DNA of 7,056 bases from an uncultured Saprospiraceae bacterium (lineage in GTDB: Bacteria > Bacteroidota > Bacteroidia > Chitinophagales > Saprospiraceae): NCBI GenBank assembly GCA_937959095.1, contig CALGLY010000713.1, positions 1-7,056 on the forward strand, written 5' to 3'. The notes under the pieces are model-generated. The model was not told where the DNA came from, ran no database searches, and saw nothing but the letters and a program-made list of their open reading frames with translations. The position numbers were made by a program, and so were the translations under genes. Of this stretch, positions 1 to 7,056 are shown one piece after another (positions within the stretch are counted from its first letter, which is position 1; each line of letters begins with the position of its first letter).

Positions 1-1116
1 GTCTCCATAGTTATCAAATGGACAAGCAATTACATCACTATCTACTTTTGCATTACCCGTTCTTGCTGCATCGAAACCTTCCCACACCAAGGTCGTTTTA
101 CCTTCTGCCTTCACGTAGTCATTCATTTCATTGATAAAGAAATTAAACAAGCCGCGTACGTCCCCTACCCCATGAGTCGCAATGGCATTTATATAATCGG
201 GATGCGTATCCATGCCTGCAAAATCTACTTCGTCACAGCCCACATGTATGTAAGGTGTTGCTTGAAATATTGCCGCCATTTCTCCGATAATCGTTCCTGC
301 GGCTGCACGTACATTCGCGCGTGCCATATTGATAGCTCCACTTGTACCTGATCCAAAAAGATTAGGATAAGCAGAAATCATGATTCCAGCATGACCTGGT
401 ACTTCTAATTCAGGAATGATAGTTACGCCTCGCTCTTGGGAATAGGTTTCTAGTCCTTGCAATTCTGCTATGGTGTAACTTCTACCTGGTGTAGGAAGTA
501 ATGGATAAGCTGTTGTTGGAAAAGTAAAAGAATCCGAGTCTGTAAAATGCAGATGCAAATAATTGATTTTATATAGACGGCACATATTGATGATCTGCTC
601 AATATCTTCGACCGTATGCCACTTTCTTGCTAAGTCTATCATCAAACCACGATAGTTCGTATCTGGTGAATCATTAACAGTAATTTGCTTTATCGAACCA
701 TCGCTATTTAATACCTGCAATAGAGTAGAAGTTCCCCATGTGGTAGCTCGATAGTCTTTTCCAGTAATAACAACTTTTGAAGTCACTTCTAACATATAAC
801 CTTCATCTGGTAAGGCACTGTCAAGTGATAGTTCAATATCTCCCGCTCCAGCTACTCCAGAGCTTACCGCCAGATTCAACCCTATTAACTTGCTAATGTC
901 GCTCTGGATAATAGTGGCAAGTGATTGAAGAGAAGGGTCATTATAGAAAATCTCACTACCTGCTGTGAGATTAAGGCGCGTAGGCGCATCAGTAAGTGTT
1001 TTGGGATATGGGATAATGGCTAATTCGCTAGGAGATTGGGCAATACTCCATTGGCAATGGAGTGCCAACAACAAAATGGTTAGAAATAATTTTGTGTGTA
1101 ATAATAAAGTGTTCAT
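1..1116 (-). CDS. Secreted beta-N-acetylhexosaminidase, glycoside hydrolase family 20 (3' end outside window)
   Basis: The frame is open from an ATG at 1116 to the window edge, giving 372 residues without a stop. Residues 1-26 look like a signal peptide: a hydrophobic LFLTILLLAL core and a likely signal peptidase I site after SIA. Residues about 33-150 fit the GH20b N-terminal domain. The catalytic barrel starts at RGLMID (R156), followed by LHLHFTDSD (187-195), PELEVPGHAG (235-244) and HVGCDEV (291-297). By family knowledge D295 orients the substrate acetamido group and E296 is the general acid; H242 and W345 (VWEGFD) likely line the sugar pocket. GH20 enzymes release terminal GlcNAc or GalNAc from chitooligosaccharides and glycans, here in the periplasm or outside the cell. 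The rest of the barrel is missing at the edge, so any C-terminal domain or sorting signal is unseen. An in-frame ATG at 1137 would add seven residues (MLLQKNT). I prefer 1116, which has an A-rich leader directly before it and a compact signal peptide. Neither start has a Shine-Dalgarno site. Family is near certain; substrate is not. Confidence 0.93.
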   Translation of the reverse strand, partial: MNTLLLHTKLFLTILLLALHCQWSIAQSPSELAIIPYPKTLTDAPTRLNLTAGSEIFYNDPSLQSLATIIQSDISKLIGLNLAVSSGVAGAGDIELSLDSALPDEGYMLEVTSKVVITGKDYRATTWGTSTLLQVLNSDGSIKQITVNDSPDTNYRGLMIDLARKWHTVEDIEQIINMCRLYKINYLHLHFTDSDSFTFPTTAYPLLPTPGRSYTIAELQGLETYSQERGVTIIPELEVPGHAGIMISAYPNLFGSGTSGAINMARANVRAAAGTIIGEMAAIFQATPYIHVGCDEVDFAGMDTHPDYINAIATHGVGDVRGLFNFFINEMNDYVKAEGKTTLVWEGFDAARTGNAKVDSDVIACPFDNYGD

Positions 1117-1270
1117 TGTGTTTTTTTGTAAAAGCATAAGCCGCAGTTTGCAAAGAGGGCAGTAAATAAATTTAGACTGTCATAAAGTTAAAATCCTATA
1201 AAGAGAAAAAAGAGAAACTTATCTGATCTGGGCAGATTACTACTCTATATTAGCTTATATTGTACTTATC

Positions 1271-1305
1271 TCAAATTTGGCTATGTCAATAGCTATCAAA
1301 TTTGA
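1271..1305. repeat. Imperfect inverted repeat, 14-bp stem with 3-base bulge
   Basis: The left arm TCAAATTTGGCTAT (1271-1284) pairs with ATAGC (1289-1293) plus CAAATTTGA (1297-1305) around the four-base loop GTCA. The three bases TAT at 1294-1296, or an equivalent set, bulge out of the right arm. Each outer part, TCAAATTTG, is itself close to a palindrome, so the site also reads as two CAAATTTG boxes centred 25 bp apart. It lies about 155 bp upstream of the hexosaminidase start. No T-run follows on either strand, so a terminator is unlikely. A paired operator or an mRNA leader hairpin would fit. The structure is seen in the sequence; any function is inference. Confidence 0.5.
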
Positions 1306-1448
1306 ATAATATAATGAGTTTAATATGACACAATTATTATATTCGTCAATCTCATATACACGCATTTCACGGAATGATACTTGGACAACTTTTAAAAATG
1401 CCGTAATAACAATTTATTTACGCGTTTTTATAGTAAAATCTGCCAGTA

Positions 1449-1473
1449 TAGCATAGAAACGTCATAGCATAGA
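1449..1473. repeat. 9-bp direct repeat TAGCATAGA, 16-bp period
   Basis: TAGCATAGA occurs at 1449-1457 and again at 1465-1473. The second copy runs into AGACTCC (1471-1477), which forms a 7-bp inverted repeat with GGAGTCT at 1495-1501 across a 17-base gap. A period of 16 bp is about one and a half helical turns, so the two copies would lie on opposite faces of the DNA. This argues against a simple tandem operator. It may be chance in AT-rich DNA. Confidence 0.3.
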
Positions 1474-1640
1474 CTCCCCACAAACTAATTCAGAGGAGTC
1501 TTCCCTCATAGATACACGTTCTTAGTCATTAGTCATATATCTTAGCACTATATATATTGACCACTACTCAATTTATTTCTCTAGAGTACACCTACGACAA
1601 AGAAGGCAACTATCTAATTAAACAGCCTTTCCATAGTATT

Positions 1641-1656
1641 TTCATTCATTCATTCA
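1641..1656. repeat. Tetranucleotide microsatellite (TTCA)4
   Basis: There are four exact copies of TTCA followed by a partial TTA, about 160 bp upstream of the large plus-strand gene. Short tetranucleotide tracts can change copy number by slipped-strand mispairing. Four copies is short for that, and the tract is outside any coding frame, so a change could affect only promoter spacing. The repeat is plain in the sequence; no function is claimed. Confidence 0.5.
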
Positions 1657-1814
1657 TTAAATAAACATACATCATATAGAATGTAGTACCTGTAAGGTTC
1701 TGCTAAAACCGCTAGTGACCTTAGTGTTTCTAGTAGGCATTAGGAGAGTAAATAGTTATGCAACCATAATCGGTATCTATCTTCTAGAAGTACGTAAGTC
1801 ACAAACATTCACAA

Positions 1815-4800
1815 ATGATTCTTTTTACACAAAGAAGTACCTATGCTGTACTTTTATTACTCATGCCTTATCTATTACTTGCACAGGCGGCGGTCTCTGA
1901 TAACACGGGGGCATCACTACCTAGTTTAGACAAGTGTTTATCTACTAGTATTGGCACAGAAGACATCACCATTGACTTCCCAGATAGTGGTGATGTTTCT
2001 GGCACTGCAACAGTCAGCTTGAATTTCTCTGGTTCGCATTATGTGTGTGGTTCGATAGCAACAGTATCTGGGGCTACTATCACAGAAATAGATTGCACAG
2101 ATCCAAGCATGCCACTATTTACAGTTACTGGACTTGATGTGACTAATAATGTACGCTTCACCTTTGATCTTACAGCTAGTTGTGGTAGTAGTTCTACTAT
2201 GCCTAATGACATTATTATCAATATCTCTGCTACTGATACTGACGATTGTACAGACTGTGGAACAGTACAATATAATGTCGATGAAGCCGTAGTACAAATA
2301 TCATCATCACATCCTAATGAAACAAACCTTACCGTAGGTAGTACAGGTATGGTTGATATTACATTATTGAGTAGCGGAGAAGGAGATATAGATGAAGTAG
2401 TATTCTGTATTGACGATGCTAGTCAATATATTTGTACCAATGCTTTGACTTTAGCTGGCGGTGCCACTGTAGTAGCAGATGCTACGCTTTCTAGTGCTAC
2501 ACAGACTTGCTATGTGATTAATGCAGGTGCTTTAGCTGGTGACATGAATGGCTTATTTGAAAACGGTGAAACCCTAGTTGTGACACGGAGCTATGAAATC
2601 AAGGGTTGCGATGTACCAGGAGGTGCGATTAACAATGATTATTCTGTAGATTATGGCTGTGATAGCAGTAGTGGTGATTTCGAATTGTGTCAAGGTAGTG
2701 CTAGTACTCCAGGTGTTTTTGTACTAGAATTCGGGCAGCCTAATGTAAGCCATAGTGTAGAGGTGATTACACGCAGTAATTTGTGTAACGATATGGTAAT
2801 TGAGGTGACTTATACTAATAATGGAACAGGTGGCACTGATGCGGCGGCAGCTTACAATTTAAAGGTAGAGAATGGCATACAAGGCGATGATGATGACCCA
2901 GAAATAGAATCACCGGATTGGGTAATCACCGCCTTTCAATTTCCTGATGGCATCACAATAACTAGCACCCCTACTGTGGCTGGAGGTATTGCAAATTTCG
3001 ATCAATTCATGATGGATCCTGATGGCATGGGTGGTCTTGATGATTTAGATGGTGATGGACAATTTGATGACTTGCCGGCAGGCGAATCGGTAGTATATCG
3101 AATTGTAATTACTCATACTTGTCCTGTAGATACTGACCCTAGCCTCGGAGGATGTAGCATTCTAGACCAAGATCCGTTATCTCGATATGGTTTCAATGTA
3201 ATGTATACGGACTTATGCGATGAGATGGAGCTACTTGAGGGTACGGTACCGGGCATATTTGATGCACAAAGAACTTTATCAACACAATCAGCTTTTGCAA
3301 GCCCACCTAATGTCGGGGATGGGGAATGTTTTACTGCTTTTGTTGATTTGACCTATTTGACTAATATAGGTCAGTCAAGCTGTAATGCAGATAGTGATGG
3401 TAATGGACCTCGTGTAGAGATTACTTACGAATTGCCTGCTGGCGTTATGCCAGTAGCAAGTTCAGCCACCTATGATAATTTTGGCGATAGTCCTGTTACA
3501 GAAACTATAAGTGATAGCATGGTTACATTGACTGGAGATTTAAGTAGTCAAGGTAGTACTTCTCCTATTGGCTTTGCTATTGATTTTAAGTTGGACTGTG
3601 CCGTATTTTCAGGTTCTATATTCATTCCATTTGAAGTCAATGTGATTTGTGACGAGTCTTGTGCTTGTACGCTTCCTGTTACCTGTGGAACTATAGAAGC
3701 TGTCGCTCTCTGTCCTAGTATCTGCATGCAAGGAGGATTAACACCTAACAGTATAGACTTTAGACGTACAGCGAATTCTCTTGGATACACTGACCCTATG
3801 GCAACAACTACGGTTGATCCAGCAACGCTTTCTGATATTCAATTGAAGCGCATGCTACCTTGCGATGAAGTAAAACTTACTTTGGATGCTATCCAAAATG
3901 TGGGTGCTAACACACCGTCTGATAATGCTTATGTAGAAGTAGCATATGAGCTTGTGGGAGGAGGACGCGTATTTATGCCTATAGAAGGTACATTTACAGT
4001 CACAGATGCCTCAACGAGTACGACTTCTGCACCTATCATGCTACCAACGCCTACAGAAACAGATGTCAATGGTGACCATGTTATGCTTTGGGATTTATCG
4101 GCTCTGTTGCCTGGTGGTATAATTGATGAAAATGATCAAATTTCATTCTGTGCGACCTTTACGGTATTAGATAATGCAGATTTACCAAATATTCCACAAC
4201 CTCTAGCTAATGCAACAGTAAGTACATTCAATTTAGCTGCGGGAGATACAGATCCTTCACCAAACGGTGACCCACGAATCACTTGTGCAGGACTAATTTT
4301 AGAAGCCTATCCATTCCGAATGCCCGTTAATGCAAGAACAGGCCCATTTCTCCCAGGTGGTTGTGCAGAGGGTAATTTTTCTTTATCATGGGAAATTCTT
4401 AATGGCCCTAGCTTCGATCCTTTTCCTGGAGAAATTCGTCCTTGGGTAATTATTGATGAGATTTTCGTTGATTTATCCGATGCGGGTTTAATAGTAGATC
4501 CAAACAATGCAGCATTTATTGTAGTTAGAGGTGCAGAGCCTGCATATGCTGGTGGTAATCCTACTGGTGGGGAGACTACGAATAATGTTACCCTCGATAT
4601 AGTTACGGGTAGTACGTTTACTATCATAAATGATAACTTCCTAGATTTTGATTTGCCTGATTACTCTCCACTCCGAAATCGTGTTTCACTTATAGTGCCA
4701 GTACTACCCACTTGCGCAGCAGGTAACGGTCGTATTGAAGTAGATTTCTCGTTTTATCAGGTTGGTGTTCAAAATCGAGATACGGACTGTTCACCTATCG

Positions 4801-7056
4801 TAGAGCCAATGGGGACACTTGTTGCATCAACTACCCTCCCTTCGCAAAACATAGCAGATTTATCAGGAAATAAACCTGGTGATGAAGCAGTAGAGTGTTT
4901 CACAGTACGTGTTCAGAATGATTCTAACTTCGACACAGATAATACATTTGTAGAGTTTTTAGATCAGACTAGTAGCATGAATGTAGTAAGTGCGGCTATT
5001 GTAGTAGGTGCACCAGATGGTCCTACTACTGTGGATGATATACCACTAAGCTTACAAGCTTACAGCGAAGGGCAATGGACAGGTTTACCCTCTACTCTAC
5101 CAGCACTTGAAGCCGTAGATATAGAATTATGTGTGACTTATGATGGTTGTGATCCTGCTGTACTGACAGTGGCACAGGGTTTTGATTGTGTTGGCTTACC
5201 AAACCCTGACCCAGCAGCATTACGATGTGATTCAAACGCAGTAGAGTTAATGCTCGTTCCAGCAATAGCTCAGTTACAAAGCGTACTATTACAACAACCT
5301 GCTAGTCCTGTAGATGCCTGTACGCCTTTAGTCTACGAATTTCGAGTTACTTCTGCGGAAAGTGCTAATGTTTTGAATCCTTTAGTAGACATTAATGTAC
5401 CAGCGGGTATGACAATACAGACTGTTGAAGTTGGTTATCCTTACGATGCATCAGCTGGAAATCCTTACACAGGCACTGTCGAAACACTCACACCAAGTAG
5501 TACTACAGCCACAGCAACTATCGACTTGAATGATCATACAGGTGTAAATGGATTTTTACCAGGCACTGCTAACGAAAACGCTACTGATGCTCCTTTAGAG
5601 GATCGTCAAGCACTAGTAAGAGTCACTTTCCTTACAGATTGCAGCTTCGTCAGTGGTTCTCAGATTCCTATTACAGTATCGGGCAATGCCCCATGTGGAG
5701 ATTTAGCAACTACATTGCTACTTACTGACCCAATTGATATTAATGGAATCAGTGCAGATATAGAGGCAAATATTGGTACTGTAGCAGATGTAGCACCTGG
5801 ATGTGGAACATCTACTATCAATCAGACCATCTCCTATGAAGATAGAACCGATGTAGCTGCAGATGGTAGTCACACTGTTGGTAATGATGATATAGTGACC
5901 ATTACATTACCTGCTGGTATGAGTTATGTACCAAGCTCTTACATGCCAGATGATGCAAATGCACCTACCTTCGTAAGTGTAATGATAGTGGGAGGATTAC
6001 AAGTAATTACCCTAGCAATGCCAGATGGTTTAGTAATACCTGAATCAGGAAGCATTGATACAGGTTTTAGCTACGAAGTAGCATCTGATTTAAGTACAGC
6101 TTGTGGTGCAGCAGGTATTATCACTACTAGTTATCAGCAAAGTTTCCCACCAATTGCTTGTGCCTCTGAACCTGGAGGGTTCTGTATGAATGATGCCACA
6201 GCTATTATTGGTAGCAATACTATCATGGTAGATTTTACTGAAATTAATATTGCGAATTTGACTATTGATAGTAATGATGGAGCAACTTACTCTGGTACAT
6301 TTGATATTTTAGACGAGGACTTACCAACAGGCGAATCCATCACATTAGAAGTATTTTGTGCGGATGATATGGCAATGACTGCACCAATCGGAACATTCAC
6401 AGTCAATGGGCCAGTAACAGCAGGTACTACTGATATTGCATTCACAATTCCTTATGGTGCAGAATGTGAGCCAGCAGATGGTATAGTAAAAATCAGTCCT
6501 ACTACCACAGGTGGAGTAACGCAATGTGTGTGTGCGGAAACTACATCTCCGATAGCCGAATTGCCTGTAGAGTTTTCCTACTTCAAAGCTACAGCAGAGG
6601 AAGATTGCACAATAACTGTGGAATGGGGAACACTGAGTGAATTGAATAATGATTACTTCGAGCTAGAATATAGTGTAGATGGCAAGGACTTTAAAACAAT
6701 TAGTCAGGTAAAAGGAGCAGGCACTTCTCTAGCGTCACAAAACTACAGCTACCTACATCAGTCAAGTGCTACTATCAGTTACTATCGTCTAAAACAAGTT
6801 GATTTTGACGGAAAGTCTACCTATTCGGACGTAGTAGCAGTACGTCAAGCATGTGATAAGGTAAATAACGAACTAGAAGTATATCCAACTCCTACAACGC
6901 GCTTAGATTTACTTCAAGTAAGATACTACCACGCTGAAGAAGCAGACCACCTCTCACTAAAAGTACTGAATCTTCAAGGAAAGATGATAAAATCTTTTGA
7001 CGTAGACTTAACGGAGAGCGGCTGGAATAGCTTTGAACTTGATATTTCAGACTTAC
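1815..7056 (+). CDS. Large secreted multi-module protein with T9SS type A sorting domain (3' end outside window)
   Basis: The frame is open from ATG 1815 to the edge, giving 1747 residues plus one base. An in-frame TAG at 1785 with no start codon after it fixes the ATG. Residues 1-23 are a signal peptide (VLLLLMPYLLLA, likely cut before Q24). Residues 41 to about 323 are Cys-containing beta-rich sequence with a GDMNGLFENGE loop (242-252). Seven degenerate modules follow, headed by C324, C505, C683, C850, C1028, C1169 and C1330. Three carry the DUF11-like motif: LPAG at 540, VPAG at 1195 and LPAG at 1365. Acidic calcium-type loops are at 410-419 (DLDGDGQFDD) and 526-531. Residues about 1582-1680 are the fibronectin-like domain common before T9SS signals (LPVEF at 1583, SELNNDYFE at 1608, YYRLKQVDFDG at 1656). 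The type A sorting domain starts near V1689 (VYPTP), and only its last strands, perhaps 15-30 residues, are missing. By family knowledge such proteins cross the outer membrane through T9SS and are anchored or released. No catalytic domain is recognisable, so I infer a structural or adhesive role. There are about 49 cysteines, and lysine is almost absent before residue 1585. No Shine-Dalgarno site precedes the start (leader ACATTCACAA). Confidence 0.92.
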   Translation, partial: MILFTQRSTYAVLLLLMPYLLLAQAAVSDNTGASLPSLDKCLSTSIGTEDITIDFPDSGDVSGTATVSLNFSGSHYVCGSIATVSGATITEIDCTDPSMPLFTVTGLDVTNNVRFTFDLTASCGSSSTMPNDIIINISATDTDDCTDCGTVQYNVDEAVVQISSSHPNETNLTVGSTGMVDITLLSSGEGDIDEVVFCIDDASQYICTNALTLAGGATVVADATLSSATQTCYVINAGALAGDMNGLFENGETLVVTRSYEIKGCDVPGGAINNDYSVDYGCDSSSGDFELCQGSASTPGVFVLEFGQPNVSHSVEVITRSNLCNDMVIEVTYTNNGTGGTDAAAAYNLKVENGIQGDDDDPEIESPDWVITAFQFPDGITITSTPTVAGGIANFDQFMMDPDGMGGLDDLDGDGQFDDLPAGESVVYRIVITHTCPVDTDPSLGGCSILDQDPLSRYGFNVMYTDLCDEMELLEGTVPGIFDAQRTLSTQSAFASPPNVGDGECFTAFVDLTYLTNIGQSSCNADSDGNGPRVEITYELPAGVMPVASSATYDNFGDSPVTETISDSMVTLTGDLSSQGSTSPIGFAIDFKLDCAVFSGSIFIPFEVNVICDESCACTLPVTCGTIEAVALCPSICMQGGLTPNSIDFRRTANSLGYTDPMATTTVDPATLSDIQLKRMLPCDEVKLTLDAIQNVGANTPSDNAYVEVAYELVGGGRVFMPIEGTFTVTDASTSTTSAPIMLPTPTETDVNGDHVMLWDLSALLPGGIIDENDQISFCATFTVLDNADLPNIPQPLANATVSTFNLAAGDTDPSPNGDPRITCAGLILEAYPFRMPVNARTGPFLPGGCAEGNFSLSWEILNGPSFDPFPGEIRPWVIIDEIFVDLSDAGLIVDPNNAAFIVVRGAEPAYAGGNPTGGETTNNVTLDIVTGSTFTIINDNFLDFDLPDYSPLRNRVSLIVPVLPTCAAGNGRIEVDFSFYQVGVQNRDTDCSPIVEPMGTLVASTTLPSQNIADLSGNKPGDEAVECFTVRVQNDSNFDTDNTFVEFLDQTSSMNVVSAAIVVGAPDGPTTVDDIPLSLQAYSEGQWTGLPSTLPALEAVDIELCVTYDGCDPAVLTVAQGFDCVGLPNPDPAALRCDSNAVELMLVPAIAQLQSVLLQQPASPVDACTPLVYEFRVTSAESANVLNPLVDINVPAGMTIQTVEVGYPYDASAGNPYTGTVETLTPSSTTATATIDLNDHTGVNGFLPGTANENATDAPLEDRQALVRVTFLTDCSFVSGSQIPITVSGNAPCGDLATTLLLTDPIDINGISADIEANIGTVADVAPGCGTSTINQTISYEDRTDVAADGSHTVGNDDIVTITLPAGMSYVPSSYMPDDANAPTFVSVMIVGGLQVITLAMPDGLVIPESGSIDTGFSYEVASDLSTACGAAGIITTSYQQSFPPIACASEPGGFCMNDATAIIGSNTIMVDFTEINIANLTIDSNDGATYSGTFDILDEDLPTGESITLEVFCADDMAMTAPIGTFTVNGPVTAGTTDIAFTIPYGAECEPADGIVKISPTTTGGVTQCVCAETTSPIAELPVEFSYFKATAEEDCTITVEWGTLSELNNDYFELEYSVDGKDFKTISQVKGAGTSLASQNYSYLHQSSATISYYRLKQVDFDGKSTYSDVVAVRQACDKVNNELEVYPTPTTRLDLLQVRYYHAEEADHLSLKVLNLQGKMIKSFDVDLTESGWNSFELDISDL

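Larger units (their letters stand above)
1117..1814. other. Divergent intergenic region, 698 bp, AT-rich, no gene
   Basis: This stretch separates the two divergent start codons and must hold the promoters of both genes unless they are transcribed from further away. I see no open frame that looks coding on either strand. I searched by eye for the Bacteroidota promoter pattern (TTG, about 19 bases, TAnnTTTG). Only partial -7 matches appeared: on the minus strand TAAGTTTC at about 1212-1219 and TAACTTTA at about 1184-1191, each one base off and without a TTG at the right distance. Short structures include the hairpin at 1271-1305, a 9-bp repeat at 1449-1473, the tandem heptamer TTAGTCATTAGTCA at 1522-1535, a TTCA microsatellite at 1641-1656, and the 10-bp palindrome CTTCTAGAAG at 1781-1790 followed by TACGTA. 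A 10-bp palindrome is expected about once by chance in this length. The leaders just before both ATGs are A-rich, as is usual where Shine-Dalgarno sites are absent. Confidence 0.7.

Noticed and set aside
965..1165. 66-codon plus-strand open frame
   Set aside because: It lies antisense to the signal peptide and N-terminal domain of the GH20 gene, which has clear family motifs. The predicted peptide shows no recognisable features.
1471..1501. AGACTCC / GGAGTCT inverted repeat as a terminator
   Set aside because: The 7-bp stem has a 17-base loop and no T-run on either side, and no gene ends nearby on either strand. It may be chance.
1641..1656. TTCA tract as a phase-variation switch
   Set aside because: Only four copies, outside any reading frame and far from the start codon. 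There is no evidence of a contingency locus.
1668..1685. TACAT...ATGTA short inverted repeat
   Set aside because: A 5-bp stem in AT-rich DNA is expected by chance.
1715..1900. 61-codon plus-strand open frame before the large gene
   Set aside because: It overlaps the start of the large gene in another frame, and its product has no recognisable features. The large gene's own ATG at 1815 has a good signal peptide.
2039..2297. Two overlapping 60-codon minus-strand frames
   Set aside because: Both are antisense shadows of the continuous plus-strand coding frame and lack recognisable features.
3548..4627. Minus-strand frames of 80 and 106 codons
   Set aside because: Both lie wholly inside the module array, which is open and repeat-structured on the plus strand. 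They have no recognisable domain.
2784..6104. Nucleotide-level tandem repeats in the large gene
   Set aside because: The modules are similar only at the protein level. I saw no long identical DNA repeats, so recent duplication or repeat-driven recombination is not supported.

Overview
The window looks like chromosomal DNA from a member of the Bacteroidota, probably an environmental or marine gliding-type lineage such as Saprospiria or Flavobacteriia; the sequence does not settle the rank. The evidence is a long secreted protein ending in a type IX secretion (T9SS) type A sorting domain, A-rich leaders without Shine-Dalgarno sites, and a Bacteroidota-style secreted GH20 hexosaminidase. It contains two divergently transcribed genes, both cut by the window edges, separated by 698 bp of AT-rich non-coding DNA. 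There are no RNA genes, CRISPR arrays, insertion sequences or attachment sites that I can support.

Left part (1-1116, minus strand): the first 372 residues of a secreted family 20 beta-N-acetylhexosaminidase. It has a signal peptide, the GH20b N-terminal domain and most of the catalytic barrel with the Asp-Glu catalytic pair.

Middle (1117-1814): the divergent regulatory region. Its best structure is an imperfect hairpin at 1271-1305 with a 14-bp stem. It also has several short direct repeats and weaker inverted repeats. No convincing promoter pair was found by eye.

Right part (1815 to the window end, plus strand): one open frame of at least 1747 residues. It encodes a signal peptide, an N-terminal beta-rich region, a tandem array of seven degenerate modules of about 140-180 residues, a fibronectin-like pre-C-terminal domain and most of a T9SS type A sorting domain. 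Each module has a cysteine at its head and a second cysteine 84-117 residues later. Three show the P-A-G motif of DUF11-type beta-sandwich repeats. The array is almost free of lysine and strongly acidic. It is best read as a disulfide-stabilised surface stalk or adhesin.

Both products are exported, so a shared role at the cell surface (attachment to and digestion of amino-sugar polymers) is possible, but divergent adjacency is the only link. The most unusual material is the two-cysteine module array, which resembles known repeat families only loosely.
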